Source of the DNA: Faecalibacterium prausnitzii
GTDB taxonomy: Bacteria > Bacillota > Clostridia > Oscillospirales > Ruminococcaceae
Length of the DNA stretch: 64,000 bases
Assembly (NCBI RefSeq): GCF_019967995.1
Contig: NZ_CP065377.1
Span: 310,001 to 374,000 of the forward strand
Direction of reading: 5' to 3'
Shown: piece by piece, positions 9,004 to 20,713 of the stretch
Layout of the letters: each line of letters begins with the position of its first letter
Numbering within the stretch: position 1 is the first letter of the stretch
Program-made: the position numbers and the translations under genes
The notes under the pieces: generated by a model
Seen by the model: the letters and a program-made list of their open reading frames with translations, nothing else
Told to the model about the DNA's origin: nothing
The model's database searches: none

Positions 9004-9624
9004 TTATGGCTCGATGCCTCTTGCTTTGGCGCTGAACTCGCAGCCGCAGTAGTCCTGCCGGTAGAGGCCGTACTCTTCGGATAATTGCAGGCTGCGCAGA
9101 TAGCCGTTGTGCTTTTTGAAGTCGGAGGGCAGGTGCTTTACGCCGAATTCGGCTTCGAGCGCCTGCCCGATCTCGTTGATCCGCCTGGCGTCCTTATGGG
9201 GGCTGATGGACAGGGTGGTGGTGAACCACGCAAAGCCGTGCTCCTGGGCGTACTGCGCGGCCCGGCGCATCCGCAGCCGGTAGCAGACTGTGCACCGGCT
9301 CCCACGCTCCGGCTCCTGTTCCAGACCGGCGACGGCGGAATAGAACTCCTGCGGGTCGTAGCGGTCTTCCACGACGGTCACGCCCAGCGGGTGGGCCGCC
9401 GCCACGAAACGCTCCAGCTCCTCGCCGCGGCGGTGGTATTCCGCAGCAGGCCAGGTGTTGGGGTTGTAGTAGAGCACGGTGATCTCGAAGTGCTCGCACA
9501 GCTGCTCCAGCACGGCGCTGGAACAGGGGCCGCAGCAGGCGTGGAGCAGGAGCTTCGGCCGGGCGGGGCCGAGCGTTTTCAACACTTCGTTCATCTGTTG
9601 TGCAAAATTCAACTGCTTTGACAT
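9004..9624 (-). CDS. queH: Epoxyqueuosine reductase QueH
   Basis: A 206-residue protein of the former DUF208 family, now known as QueH, the non-orthologous replacement of QueG that reduces epoxyqueuosine to queuosine in tRNA wobble position 34. The family cysteines are visible: HACCGPCSS near the N-terminus, RCTVCYRLRM in the middle and DYCGCEFS near the end, which together bind a 4Fe-4S cluster and an adjacent iron. Start set at 9624 (MSKQLNF) because AAAGGA sits eight bases upstream; the ATG at 9633 would overlap that site. No other queuosine gene is in the window. Confidence 0.93.
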   Translation of the reverse strand: MSKQLNFAQQMNEVLKTLGPARPKLLLHACCGPCSSAVLEQLCEHFEITVLYYNPNTWPAAEYHRRGEELERFVAAAHPLGVTVVEDRYDPQEFYSAVAGLEQEPERGSRCTVCYRLRMRRAAQYAQEHGFAWFTTTLSISPHKDARRINEIGQALEAEFGVKHLPSDFKKHNGYLRSLQLSEEYGLYRQDYCGCEFSAKARGIEP

Positions 9625-9759
9625 AAAACGCATCCTTTGATATACTGATAAAATGATTGGATCGGTCTTCGTACAGCGTTTTCGGGACCCCGGACGAAGC
9701 CGTACCAGGGAACACGGTAGTTATTATAGCACACTTTTGAATAAAAGAGGAGAACTTCG

Positions 9760-9963
9760 ATGACGAATGAAAAGATCGCCCGCATCAATGAGCTGGCGCG
9801 CAAGAGCAAGACCACCGGCCTGACCGAAGCCGAAAAGGCGGAGCAGCAGGCCCTTCGGCAGGAGTATGTGGCCGACGTCAAGGCCAGCCTGCGGGCCCAG
9901 TTGAACAACACCTCCATCCAGGAGCCGGACGGCACCATCCACAAGATTGGGAAAAAGAACTAA
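9760..9963 (+). CDS. DUF896 (UPF0291) small protein
   Basis: A 67-residue protein with the DUF896 signature: INELARKSK, then [28 protein letters not shown]. These small helical proteins (YnzC/YneA type in Bacillus, where some lie in SOS-linked loci) have no proven biochemical role. Start ATG 9760 follows AGAGGAG. It ends 12 bases before a terminator, so it is likely transcribed alone. Confidence 0.9.
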   Translation: MTNEKIARINELARKSKTTGLTEAEKAEQQALRQEYVADVKASLRAQLNNTSIQEPDGTIHKIGKKN

Positions 9964-9975
9964 AAATGAAACGTC

Positions 9976-10012
9976 GGGTTTGTGCAAGAATTTGCGCAGA
10001 CCCTCTTTTTTT
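9976..10012 (+). terminator. Intrinsic terminator after the DUF896 gene
   Basis: GGGTTTGTGCAA pairs along its length with TTGCGCAGACCC (G-U pairs included), followed by TCTTTTTTT. The last Ts overlap the -35 box of the purA promoter. Confidence 0.85.
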
Positions 10013-10039
10013 GCCCGCCGAATCGTGCTATACTATACT
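10011..10039 (+). promoter_or_regulatory. Promoter of purA
   Basis: TTGCCC (10011-10016), 17-base spacer, TATACT (10034-10039). A second TATACT overlaps at 10029-10034. The start codon is 112 bases downstream, giving a leader of about 105 nt with a GC-rich hairpin at 10094-10110. Confidence 0.7.
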
Positions 10040-10150
10040 TGTACTGTTATGACTGCTTGACAGTGCGGTACAAGATTCCCAAGGTGGCGTATCCCGCGCA
10101 AAGTGCGCGGAAAAGGCTGTCTTTTGAAAAGGATAAAGAGGTCATTTATT

Positions 10151-11443
10151 ATGCTAACTGCAATTACGGGTATCAACTGGGGCGACGAGGGCAAGGGCCG
10201 CATGGTCGACCTGATCAGCCAGGAGTACGACATCGTTGCACGGTATCAGGGCGGCAACAACGCCGGCCACACCGTCAAGAACGAGCGCGGCAAGTTCGTG
10301 CTGAACCTGCTGCCCTCCGGCATCCTGCGCCCGGATGTTGTCTGCGTGATGGGCAATGGTATGGTCATCGACCCGCACCATCTGGACGGTGAGATCAACA
10401 AGCTGCGCGAGCAGGGCATCTCCATCACCCCCGAAAACCTGAAGATCTCCGACCGTGCGACCATCACCATGCCGTACCATGTGGCACAGGACGGCCTGGA
10501 AGAGGCCCGTCTGTCCAAGACCGGCGCACAGTTCGGCTCCACCAAGCGCGGCATTGCATACGCTTACGGCGATAAGTATATGAAGAAGACCCTGCGCATG
10601 GGCGACCTGCTGCATCTGGACGAGTCGGTGAAGAAGCGCCTCGTGACCATGGTCGATTCCAAGAATCTGGTCATGGAGGGCAGCTACAATGCCGAGCCCA
10701 TCCGCGTGGATGAGATGTGGGCATGGCTGGAAAAGTATGCCGCCATCTTCAAGGATTACATCTGCGATGTGGGCCAGTACCTGGCCGATGCAGATGCCGC
10801 CGGGAAGAAGGTCCTGTTCGAGGCCCAGCTGGGCGCTCTGCGCGACATCGACTTCGGCATCTACCCCTACACCACCTCTTCCAACGTCATCGGTGCCTAT
10901 GCACCCATCGGTGCCGGCATTCCGGGCCACAAGCTGACCAACTCCATTGGCGTCATGAAGGCTTACTCTTCCTGTGTCGGCGACGGCCCCTTTGCCGCTG
11001 AGCTGGCCATGACCGAAGAGGAAAAGCACGACCTGCGTGAGGCTGGCCACGAGTATGGCGCAGCCACTGGCCGTCCCCGCCGCGTCGGCCCCATCGACCT
11101 GGTGGCAAGCCGCTACGGTGTCTTCTGCCAGGGCTGCGACGAGGTCGCACTGACCCTGCTGGACGTGCTGGACTACATGGAGAAGATCCCCATGGTCACG
11201 GCCTACAAGCTGACCGACGGCACCACGACCACCCGCTTCCCCATGGGCGAGGCTCTGGATACCGCACAGCCCGTGGTGGAGTACCTGCCCGGCTGGCACT
11301 GCGACATCACCGCAGCCCGCAAGTGGGAAGATCTGCCCCAGGAAGCACAGGCCTATGTGGAGTACCTGGAAAAGGCTGTCGGCTGCAAGATCACTTATAT
11401 TTCGGTCGGCGCAGAGCGCGAGGCATACATCCATCGCGCCTGA
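10151..11443 (+). CDS. purA: Adenylosuccinate synthase
   Basis: The 430-residue enzyme makes adenylosuccinate from IMP and aspartate with GTP, the first committed step to AMP. The N-terminal GINWGDEGKGRMVD holds the glycine-rich phosphate loop with catalytic Asp, followed by RYQGGNNAGHTV (catalytic His). The IMP-binding GATGRPRRVGP and the GTP-binding NSIGVM regions are also present. Start ATG 10151 follows AAAGAGG; an in-frame ATG at 10103 lies in the leader hairpin and lacks a ribosome site. Length is normal for the family. Confidence 0.97.
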   Translation: MLTAITGINWGDEGKGRMVDLISQEYDIVARYQGGNNAGHTVKNERGKFVLNLLPSGILRPDVVCVMGNGMVIDPHHLDGEINKLREQGISITPENLKISDRATITMPYHVAQDGLEEARLSKTGAQFGSTKRGIAYAYGDKYMKKTLRMGDLLHLDESVKKRLVTMVDSKNLVMEGSYNAEPIRVDEMWAWLEKYAAIFKDYICDVGQYLADADAAGKKVLFEAQLGALRDIDFGIYPYTTSSNVIGAYAPIGAGIPGHKLTNSIGVMKAYSSCVGDGPFAAELAMTEEEKHDLREAGHEYGAATGRPRRVGPIDLVASRYGVFCQGCDEVALTLLDVLDYMEKIPMVTAYKLTDGTTTTRFPMGEALDTAQPVVEYLPGWHCDITAARKWEDLPQEAQAYVEYLEKAVGCKITYISVGAEREAYIHRA

Positions 11444-11488
11444 CCCGCTCTGCCTTCCCGGACCGCAATCGAAAAGGAAGCGTCACTT

Positions 11489-12388
11489 ATGTTTGATATC
11501 ATTACAGACAGCGCCTGCGACCTGACCCCCGAAACGGCGGCCAGGCTGAACGTTGAGGTCATCCCCTTCTATGTCTCGCTGGACGGCGAGCACTACCGCA
11601 AAGAGGGCACGGAGATCGCGGTGCGGGACTTCTACCAGTTCATGGTGGACAATCCTTCGGCATACCCCAAGACCAGCCTGCCTTCGCTGGAAGACTTCGA
11701 GACGGCGTTCCGCGCCCATGCCGAGGCGGGCCGCCCGGTGCTCTGCCTCTGCTTCACCAGCAAAATGAGCGGCTGCGTGGGCAGCGCCCGCAATGCCCGT
11801 GAGCTGGTGCTGGAGGATTACCCGGACGCGAAGATCGAGGTCATGGACACTACGGCGGCGACCGTCACTGAGTCCATCGTGGTGGAAAATGCCGTGGCCA
11901 TGCGCGACGGCGGCTGCACACTGGAACAGACCGTGGACTGGCTGAGCGCAGAGCGTGCGACGAACCAGATCTTCTTCACGGTGGGCAACCTCGACTACCT
12001 CATCAAAGGCGGACGCATCGGCAAGGTCACCGGCCGTGCGGCCAACATCCTGGGCATCAAGCCGATGATCCTTTTCAAGGAGGGCGAGATCTTCTCCGGC
12101 GGTGTGGCCCGTGGACGCCAGAAGAGCTTTGAAAAGGCGCTGGAACAGCTGATGGCTTACCTGGACGAGCGGAACGCGACCCCGGATGATTACTGCATCA
12201 CCGTGGGCTATGGCTACGACGAGGAAGAAGGCAAGCGTCTGTGGATGCAGACCCGCGCTGCGCTCCGCGCCAAATATCCCACCAGCAAGTGCGAAGTCGG
12301 CCTGCTGCAGATCGGCTGCACCATTGCCGTCCATACTGGCCCCTATGCGCTGGGCATGGGCGTCATGCGCCGCTGGAAAAAGCAATAA
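11489..12388 (+). CDS. DegV family fatty acid-binding protein
   Basis: The 299-residue protein begins FDIITDSACDLTPE and has TSLPSLEDF and a conserved CFTSKMSGC around residues 90-95, all marks of the DegV family. Members are FakB-type proteins that carry a fatty acid for phosphorylation by FakA kinase to feed phospholipid synthesis. No fakA lies nearby, so the assignment as a FakB is inferred from family. It starts 46 bases after purA, with AAAAGGA before ATG 11489, and ends at a strong terminator; it may be co-transcribed with purA. Confidence 0.92.
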   Translation: MFDIITDSACDLTPETAARLNVEVIPFYVSLDGEHYRKEGTEIAVRDFYQFMVDNPSAYPKTSLPSLEDFETAFRAHAEAGRPVLCLCFTSKMSGCVGSARNARELVLEDYPDAKIEVMDTTAATVTESIVVENAVAMRDGGCTLEQTVDWLSAERATNQIFFTVGNLDYLIKGGRIGKVTGRAANILGIKPMILFKEGEIFSGGVARGRQKSFEKALEQLMAYLDERNATPDDYCITVGYGYDEEEGKRLWMQTRAALRAKYPTSKCEVGLLQIGCTIAVHTGPYALGMGVMRRWKKQ

Positions 12389-12400
12389 AACGATAAAATG

Positions 12401-12440
12401 AAATCCCCGCTGTTTCATCTCGAAACGGCGGGGATTTTTT
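12401..12440. terminator. Terminator between degV-like and aroD genes
   Basis: AAATCCCCGCTGTTTC pairs with GAAACGGCGGGGATTT, followed by TTT. A-rich on the left, so it probably serves both convergent genes. Confidence 0.85.
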
Positions 12441-12449
12441 GTGTGCGGT

Positions 12450-13208
12450 TCAGGAGAGCCGCAGGCTGTCCAGCACGGCGTCCACAACATCCAACGGCAC
12501 CTGACCGGGGGCGCTGGCGGTGCCGGGGTTGGCAAAGGTCATGGCCGAGCCGAAGGCCTCGCCGCACAGGCGGCTGACGGCGCCCAGCGCTCCCATACTC
12601 ATGGTAATGACGGGTGTTTCGGGGTGGCGGTCGGCCATCTCGGCCGTCGCGGCCAGCAGCTCCAGCACATCGGTGCGGCAGGTGGGCATGACGGCCAGCT
12701 TGGGCAGGTCGGCCCCGGCCTGCTGCATCCGGAGCATCCGCTCCACGAGTTCAGCGCGGGGCGGCGTCTTCTGGAAATCGTGGCTGGAACAGACCACCTT
12801 TACCCCAGCGGCGTGGGCAGCTGCGATCCATTGGGGCAGGCGTTCCCCGGCAGAAAAGAACTCGATGTCCAGTAGGTCGGCGCAGCCGGAAGCACAGACG
12901 GCTGCGCAAAAGGCCGCGTACTGGTCGGTGGTCAGGGCCGCTTCGCCGCCCTCGGCCTGGGTGCGGAAGGTGACGAGCAGCAGCTTCTCGCCCAGCGCAG
13001 CCCGCAGCCCGCGCAGGCAGCGGCTCAGCGCGTCGGCGTCCAGTGAATCGGCGAACCAGTCGGCCCGCCATTCCACACAATCGGCGGAACTTGTGGAAAA
13101 CGCAGCGGCTTTTTGCAGGATGGCGGCTTCGGTGCGCTCCACGATGGGGACGATGACCTTGGGGCGTCCCTCCCCGATGCAGCAGCGGCGGATGGTGATA
13201 GATGACAT
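12450..13208 (-). CDS. aroD: 3-dehydroquinate dehydratase, type I
   Basis: The 252-residue enzyme dehydrates 3-dehydroquinate to 3-dehydroshikimate in the shikimate pathway. Type I features are visible: VEWRADWF early, TFRTQAEGG, the catalytic histidine in SSHDF and the Schiff-base lysine in LPKLAVMP, and SMGALGAVSRL near the end. Start 13208 has GAGAGGGG upstream; the frame continues to 13262 but through the promoter. It is a single gene with its own consensus promoter, away from other aro genes. Confidence 0.95.
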   Translation of the reverse strand: MSSITIRRCCIGEGRPKVIVPIVERTEAAILQKAAAFSTSSADCVEWRADWFADSLDADALSRCLRGLRAALGEKLLLVTFRTQAEGGEAALTTDQYAAFCAAVCASGCADLLDIEFFSAGERLPQWIAAAHAAGVKVVCSSHDFQKTPPRAELVERMLRMQQAGADLPKLAVMPTCRTDVLELLAATAEMADRHPETPVITMSMGALGAVSRLCGEAFGSAMTFANPGTASAPGQVPLDVVDAVLDSLRLS

Positions 13209-13232
13209 GGCAGACCCCTCTCTTTCCTTCTT

Positions 13233-13262
13233 ATAATAGAGGGGCGCGGCGGGACTTGTCAA
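13233..13262 (-). promoter_or_regulatory. Promoter of aroD
   Basis: On the minus strand TTGACA (13257-13262), 18-base spacer, TATTAT (13233-13238), 25 bases before the aroD start. Confidence 0.8.
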
Positions 13263-13304
13263 GTCCGCAGCGATTTGTTGGTTTCTTTTTGTGAAAATTG
13301 GCCC

Positions 13305-13333
13305 TTGTGGAACGCCGCGAAATCCAGTACAAT
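13305..13333 (+). promoter_or_regulatory. Predicted promoter directly ahead of a terminator
   Basis: TTGTGG (13305-13310), 17-base spacer, TACAAT (13328-13333). Transcription would start near 13340 and meet the terminator at 13347 at once. Confidence 0.45.
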
Positions 13334-13346
13334 AAACCCAGCGAAG

Positions 13347-13382
13347 GCAGAGCGGCCCACATCCGGGCGGCTCTGCTTTTTT
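13347..13382 (+). terminator. Strong intrinsic terminator upstream of the rRNA promoters
   Basis: GCAGAGC plus CCC pairs with GGG plus GCTCTGC, then TTTTTT. It has no gene in front of it on the plus strand. It may insulate the rRNA promoters or end a transcript of about 40 nt. The rest of 13383-13547 is A-rich and shows no gene. Confidence 0.8.
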
Positions 13383-13547
13383 GTAAGGGATAAGGATTTC
13401 TTTATATAGAACAGAGAAAGCAGAAAGCGCCTGTGCGGCCCAAACGCATGGACGCTTTTATTGCGTCAAAGAAGATGCGAGTTCCACGCAAAAAACTGGT
13501 AAAAAAGCCAAACCGAGAAAAAAGGGCAAAAAAGTTGAAAAAAGGGG

Positions 13548-13576
13548 TTGCCAAACGGGCGGGTGTATGGTATTAT
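13548..13576 (+). promoter_or_regulatory. rRNA promoter P1
   Basis: TTGCCA (13548-13553), 17-base spacer, TATTAT (13571-13576), preceded by an A-tract region that could act as an UP element. Confidence 0.75.
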
Positions 13577-13732
13577 ACTTGAGCGCCAAGCGCTGAGACA
13601 AAAGAATGACTTCCGAAGCCTCAGCTGAGAAGCGAGAGAAAAGAACCAATAGACGCTGAAAGATTCCAGTCAGTTCTGAGAAATCGGAAGCGATCCAAGT
13701 TCAGAACGTTCGAAACGCTTCGAAAAAAGTGC

Positions 13733-13761
13733 TTGACAAAAAATCACTTCTGTGATAAAAT
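13733..13761 (+). promoter_or_regulatory. rRNA promoter P2
   Basis: TTGACA (13733-13738), 17-base spacer, TAAAAT (13756-13761). Near-consensus and second of a tandem pair, as usual for rrn operons. Confidence 0.85.
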
Positions 13762-13800
13762 AATCAAGTCGTCAGCCGGTCGGCTGAGGCGCACAGGACC

Positions 13801-13819
13801 TTGAAAATTGAACAATATC
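13801..13819 (+). other. 5' arm of the 16S precursor processing stem
   Basis: The 19 bases here are nearly the reverse complement of 15539-15556, beyond the 16S 3' end. They would form the long stem around pre-16S rRNA that RNase III-type enzymes cut. Confidence 0.7.
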
Positions 13820-13954
13820 GAAAAACTTGTAACGGAACCTATTTTCGTGTTGGAAAAACACGGTAAACAATTCCAAACAAAGTAATTCACACAGGACGCA
13901 AGCGATTGCGTGCTGAGCGAAAAAGATTTAACACTTTTTAAGTGATAAATATCA

Positions 13955-15473
<1,519 letters not shown>

Positions 15474-15538
15474 TCAGGCAGGAAGAAAGCATCGAAGATG
15501 GTTTCTTCCTGGAACAGGTGACAGAGACAAGTAGAGTA

Positions 15539-15556
15539 GATATTGTTCGATTTTGA
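15539..15556 (+). other. 3' arm of the 16S precursor processing stem
   Basis: Partner of 13801-13819. A second hairpin (15478-15511, AGGAAGAAA with TTTCTTCCT) lies between it and the 16S 3' end. Confidence 0.65.
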
Positions 15557-15590
15557 GGGCCCTGAAAAGGGGTTACTCAAAACCTTATGT

Positions 15591-15666
15591 GGGGGTTTAG
15601 CTCAGCTGGGAGAGCACCTGCTTTGCAAGCAGGGGGTCAAGGGTTCGATTCCCTTAATCTCCACCA
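15591..15666 (+). tRNA. tRNA-Ala (anticodon TGC)
   Basis: A 76-nt cloverleaf in the 16S-23S spacer: anticodon stem CCTGC / GCAGG with loop TTTGCAA giving TGC, T-arm GGGTTCGATTCCC, CCA encoded. Confidence 0.97.
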
Positions 15667-15669
15667 CAT

Positions 15670-15746
15670 GGGCCAATAGCTCAGCTGGCTAGAGCACACG
15701 ACTGATAATCGTGAGGTCGATGGTTCGAGTCCATTTTGGCCCACCA
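15670..15746 (+). tRNA. tRNA-Ile (anticodon GAT)
   Basis: A 77-nt cloverleaf three bases after tRNA-Ala: acceptor GGGCCAA / TTGGCCC, anticodon stem CACGA / TCGTG with loop CTGATAA giving GAT, CCA encoded. The order Ala then Ile in the spacer is less common than Ile then Ala but known in Clostridia. Confidence 0.97.
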
Positions 15747-15803
15747 TGTGATGAAAATCGAAGTTTCAGGAAACTGGGCTTTGAGGGACATCACCAAGAC
15801 GTA

Positions 15804-15821
15804 CCTTGAAAACTGAATAAT
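15804..15821 (+). other. 5' arm of the 23S precursor processing stem
   Basis: CCTTGAAAACTGAATAAT is almost the exact reverse complement of 18832-18849 past the 23S 3' end, forming the 23S processing stem. The same CCTTGAAAA block also begins the 16S stem at 13799. Confidence 0.7.
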
Positions 15822-15951
15822 AACTGCGAAACAAAGATTATAGTAAGTTCTTTTTAAGAAATATTACAATTTCAAAAGGAAGGGTAACATAATCTTCGTT
15901 GGCAAGAGAGAATCAAGAGGATACCAAATGTTCTTGAAAGAACGTTTGAAA

Positions 15952-18785
<2,834 letters not shown>

Positions 18786-18910
18786 CAATTCGCTTGAGAC
18801 TCAAAGAGTCAACGAAAAAATGTTAGCAGTGATTATTCAGTTTTGAAGGCACGTCCTTCTAAAAACACTGGACAAACAGTAGACCGTATGGTATACTGAA
18901 CCAGTCATAT

Positions 18911-19028
18911 GGTCGGTGACGATGACGGTGAGGTCCCACCTGTTCCCATTCCGAACACAGTAGTTAAGCTCACTCGTGCCCAAGATAGTTAGCTGGAAAC
19001 GGCTTGTGAAAATAGGTAGTCGCCGACT
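18911..19028 (+). rRNA. rrf: 5S ribosomal RNA
   Basis: About 118 nt with the outer helix GTCGGTGAC / GTCGCCGAC and the conserved core CACCTGTTCCCATTCCGAAC. It sits 125 bases after 23S. Confidence 0.93.
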
Positions 19029-19033
19029 TGATC

Positions 19034-19067
19034 GAAACGCTCTGAGAGAAATCTTAGGGCGTTTTTT
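19034..19067 (+). terminator. Terminator of the rRNA operon
   Basis: AAACGC-CT-AGA pairs with TCT-AG-GCGTTT, followed by a run of Ts. Confidence 0.85.
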
Positions 19068-19170
19068 GTTGCACTTTGGAGCGAAAAATAGTATCATAAA
19101 AGGCAGAAACTTATAGTTTCTACAGATATTCCTGCTACACTGGATGCAGTACAAAGAGAGGAGTGTCTGT

Positions 19171-20034
19171 ATGGAACAATTGATGAAAAAAGGGCTGGAT
19201 GGGACTCGGCTCAAGACCGTCGCGCTGGTGCTGATGGTGTTGGATCACATCCATTATTTCTTTGAATTTACGGGCTGGGTGCCCACCTGGTTCAGTATGC
19301 TGGGGCGGCTCAGTGCGCCGCTGTTTCTGTTCTGCACGGTGGAGGGCTTCGCGCACACCCATGACCGGAAGCGCTACGTTCTCCGCATCTGGGCAATCGG
19401 AACGGCGATGGCGGCACTGGAATTTTTCATGATCTATGCCGGTGCCTTCCGGCGTGGAGACGGCTTTTATCCGCAGAATGCCATCTTTCAGGATCTTGTG
19501 CTGCTGTGCGTGGTCTGGCAGGGCATCGACTGGCTGCGCGAAAAGAAAATTGCAAAGGGCGCAGCAGCCATTGCAGCTGTGCTTTGCTGGCCCTATATGG
19601 TCGTGGCTTTTCTGCTGCTTTTCCCCCAAGTGCAGGATATGCCCATTGCCTCTGCGGTGGTGGCGTTCCTGATGACGAGTCCGCTGCCCATGTGGACGGC
19701 TGTCACAGACGGTAGCTGGGGCTTTTTGCTGGGTGGTGTGCTGCTGTATGCCCTGCGGGGGCATCGTCCGGTGCAGCTGGGCGTGTGGGCGCTGAATGCG
19801 CTTCTGTGGGATTTGGTGCTGCCCTTTGCGATGGTTCACGCTCAGGCAGATTTCGTCTGGACCCAGATGTTTACGGATTATTACGAGTGGTTCGGCGTAG
19901 GCGCTGTGGTGCTGATGCTGCTGTACAACGGCCAGCGGGGCAGCGGCCACAAGCAGCTGTTTTACTGGTTCTATCCGGCCCATATCTATCTTTTGTATGG
20001 GGCGTCCTGCCTGCTTTACAATGTGATGAGGTGA
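19171..20034 (+). CDS. TraX family membrane protein
   Basis: The 287-residue protein has seven to nine hydrophobic helices and opens with LDGTRLKTVALVLMVLDHIHYFF, the DxxRxxKxxALxxMxxDH pattern of the TraX family (PF05857), then GRLSAPLFLFCTVEGFAHT. TraX acetylates F-pilin in plasmid F; chromosomal relatives in Firmicutes are thought to be membrane acyltransferases of unknown substrate. The DHIH and GRLSAP blocks are the likely active-site area, by family inference. Start ATG 19171 follows AGAGGAG; an in-frame ATG at 19144 lacks a ribosome site. It is followed after 4 bases by a two-component pair and may be its target or partner. Confidence 0.85.
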   Translation: MEQLMKKGLDGTRLKTVALVLMVLDHIHYFFEFTGWVPTWFSMLGRLSAPLFLFCTVEGFAHTHDRKRYVLRIWAIGTAMAALEFFMIYAGAFRRGDGFYPQNAIFQDLVLLCVVWQGIDWLREKKIAKGAAAIAAVLCWPYMVVAFLLLFPQVQDMPIASAVVAFLMTSPLPMWTAVTDGSWGFLLGGVLLYALRGHRPVQLGVWALNALLWDLVLPFAMVHAQADFVWTQMFTDYYEWFGVGAVVLMLLYNGQRGSGHKQLFYWFYPAHIYLLYGASCLLYNVMR

Positions 20035-20038
20035 TCGT

Positions 20039-20713
20039 GTGGCAAATATTCTGGCGGTGGATGACAACCCGGATCTGTGCGCCTTGCTGAGGACTGCCTT
20101 GGAGCGGGACGGCCACCGGGTGGAGACGCGCTGCTCCGGCAAAGAGATCACGGATGCCCTGTGCCGCTGGGCAGATTGCATCCTGCTGGATGTGATGATG
20201 CCAAACGAAAGCGGCTTTGCTGTCTGCCGCCGGATCCGGGAGCAGACGGATGCACCCATTTTGTTCCTGACGGCCCGGACCGATGAGGCATCCGTGCTGG
20301 AGGGGCTGGGCATTGGAGGAGATGACTACCTGACCAAGCCCTTCCGGGTGGGTGAACTGCGGGCGCGGGTCGCGGCCCATCTGCGGCGGCAGAATCGTGT
20401 TCCGGTGTACCGGATGGTGCGTAGCGGGGTGAGCTTTGATATGACGGGCAAATCGGCGTCCTACGCAGAAAAAGAACTGCCGCTGACCCGCTCGGAGTAC
20501 GCTATCTGTGAGTATCTGGCGCTTCATGCCGGGCAGACCTTCACCAAGGAACAGATCTACGAAGCCGTGTTTGGCGTGGATGGAACAGCGGACGACACCG
20601 CTATCACCCAGCATATCAAAAACATCCGGGTCAAGCTGCGGGCCGCAGGGGCACCGGAGACGCTTTTGAAGACGGTGTGGGGAGTGGGCTATCAATGGAA
20701 AAGCGAAAACTGA
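20039..20713 (+). CDS. OmpR-family response regulator
   Basis: The 224-residue protein has a receiver domain (about 1-118) with acidic pocket DDN, phospho-acceptor Asp in CILLDVMMP, Thr in FLTART and Lys in LTKPF, then a winged-helix DNA-binding domain (about 125-222) ending TVWGVGYQW. It starts at GTG 20039, four bases after the TraX gene, and overlaps the kinase gene by 19 bases, so translation is probably coupled. Typical of VanR/NisR-like regulators. All receiver residues are intact. Confidence 0.93.
   Translation: MANILAVDDNPDLCALLRTALERDGHRVETRCSGKEITDALCRWADCILLDVMMPNESGFAVCRRIREQTDAPILFLTARTDEASVLEGLGIGGDDYLTKPFRVGELRARVAAHLRRQNRVPVYRMVRSGVSFDMTGKSASYAEKELPLTRSEYAICEYLALHAGQTFTKEQIYEAVFGVDGTADDTAITQHIKNIRVKLRAAGAPETLLKTVWGVGYQWKSEN

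Noticed and set aside
10001..10150. Known riboswitch before purA
   Set aside because: The leader does not show purine, PRPP or guanidine aptamer cores that I could recognise, so it is only listed as a structured leader.
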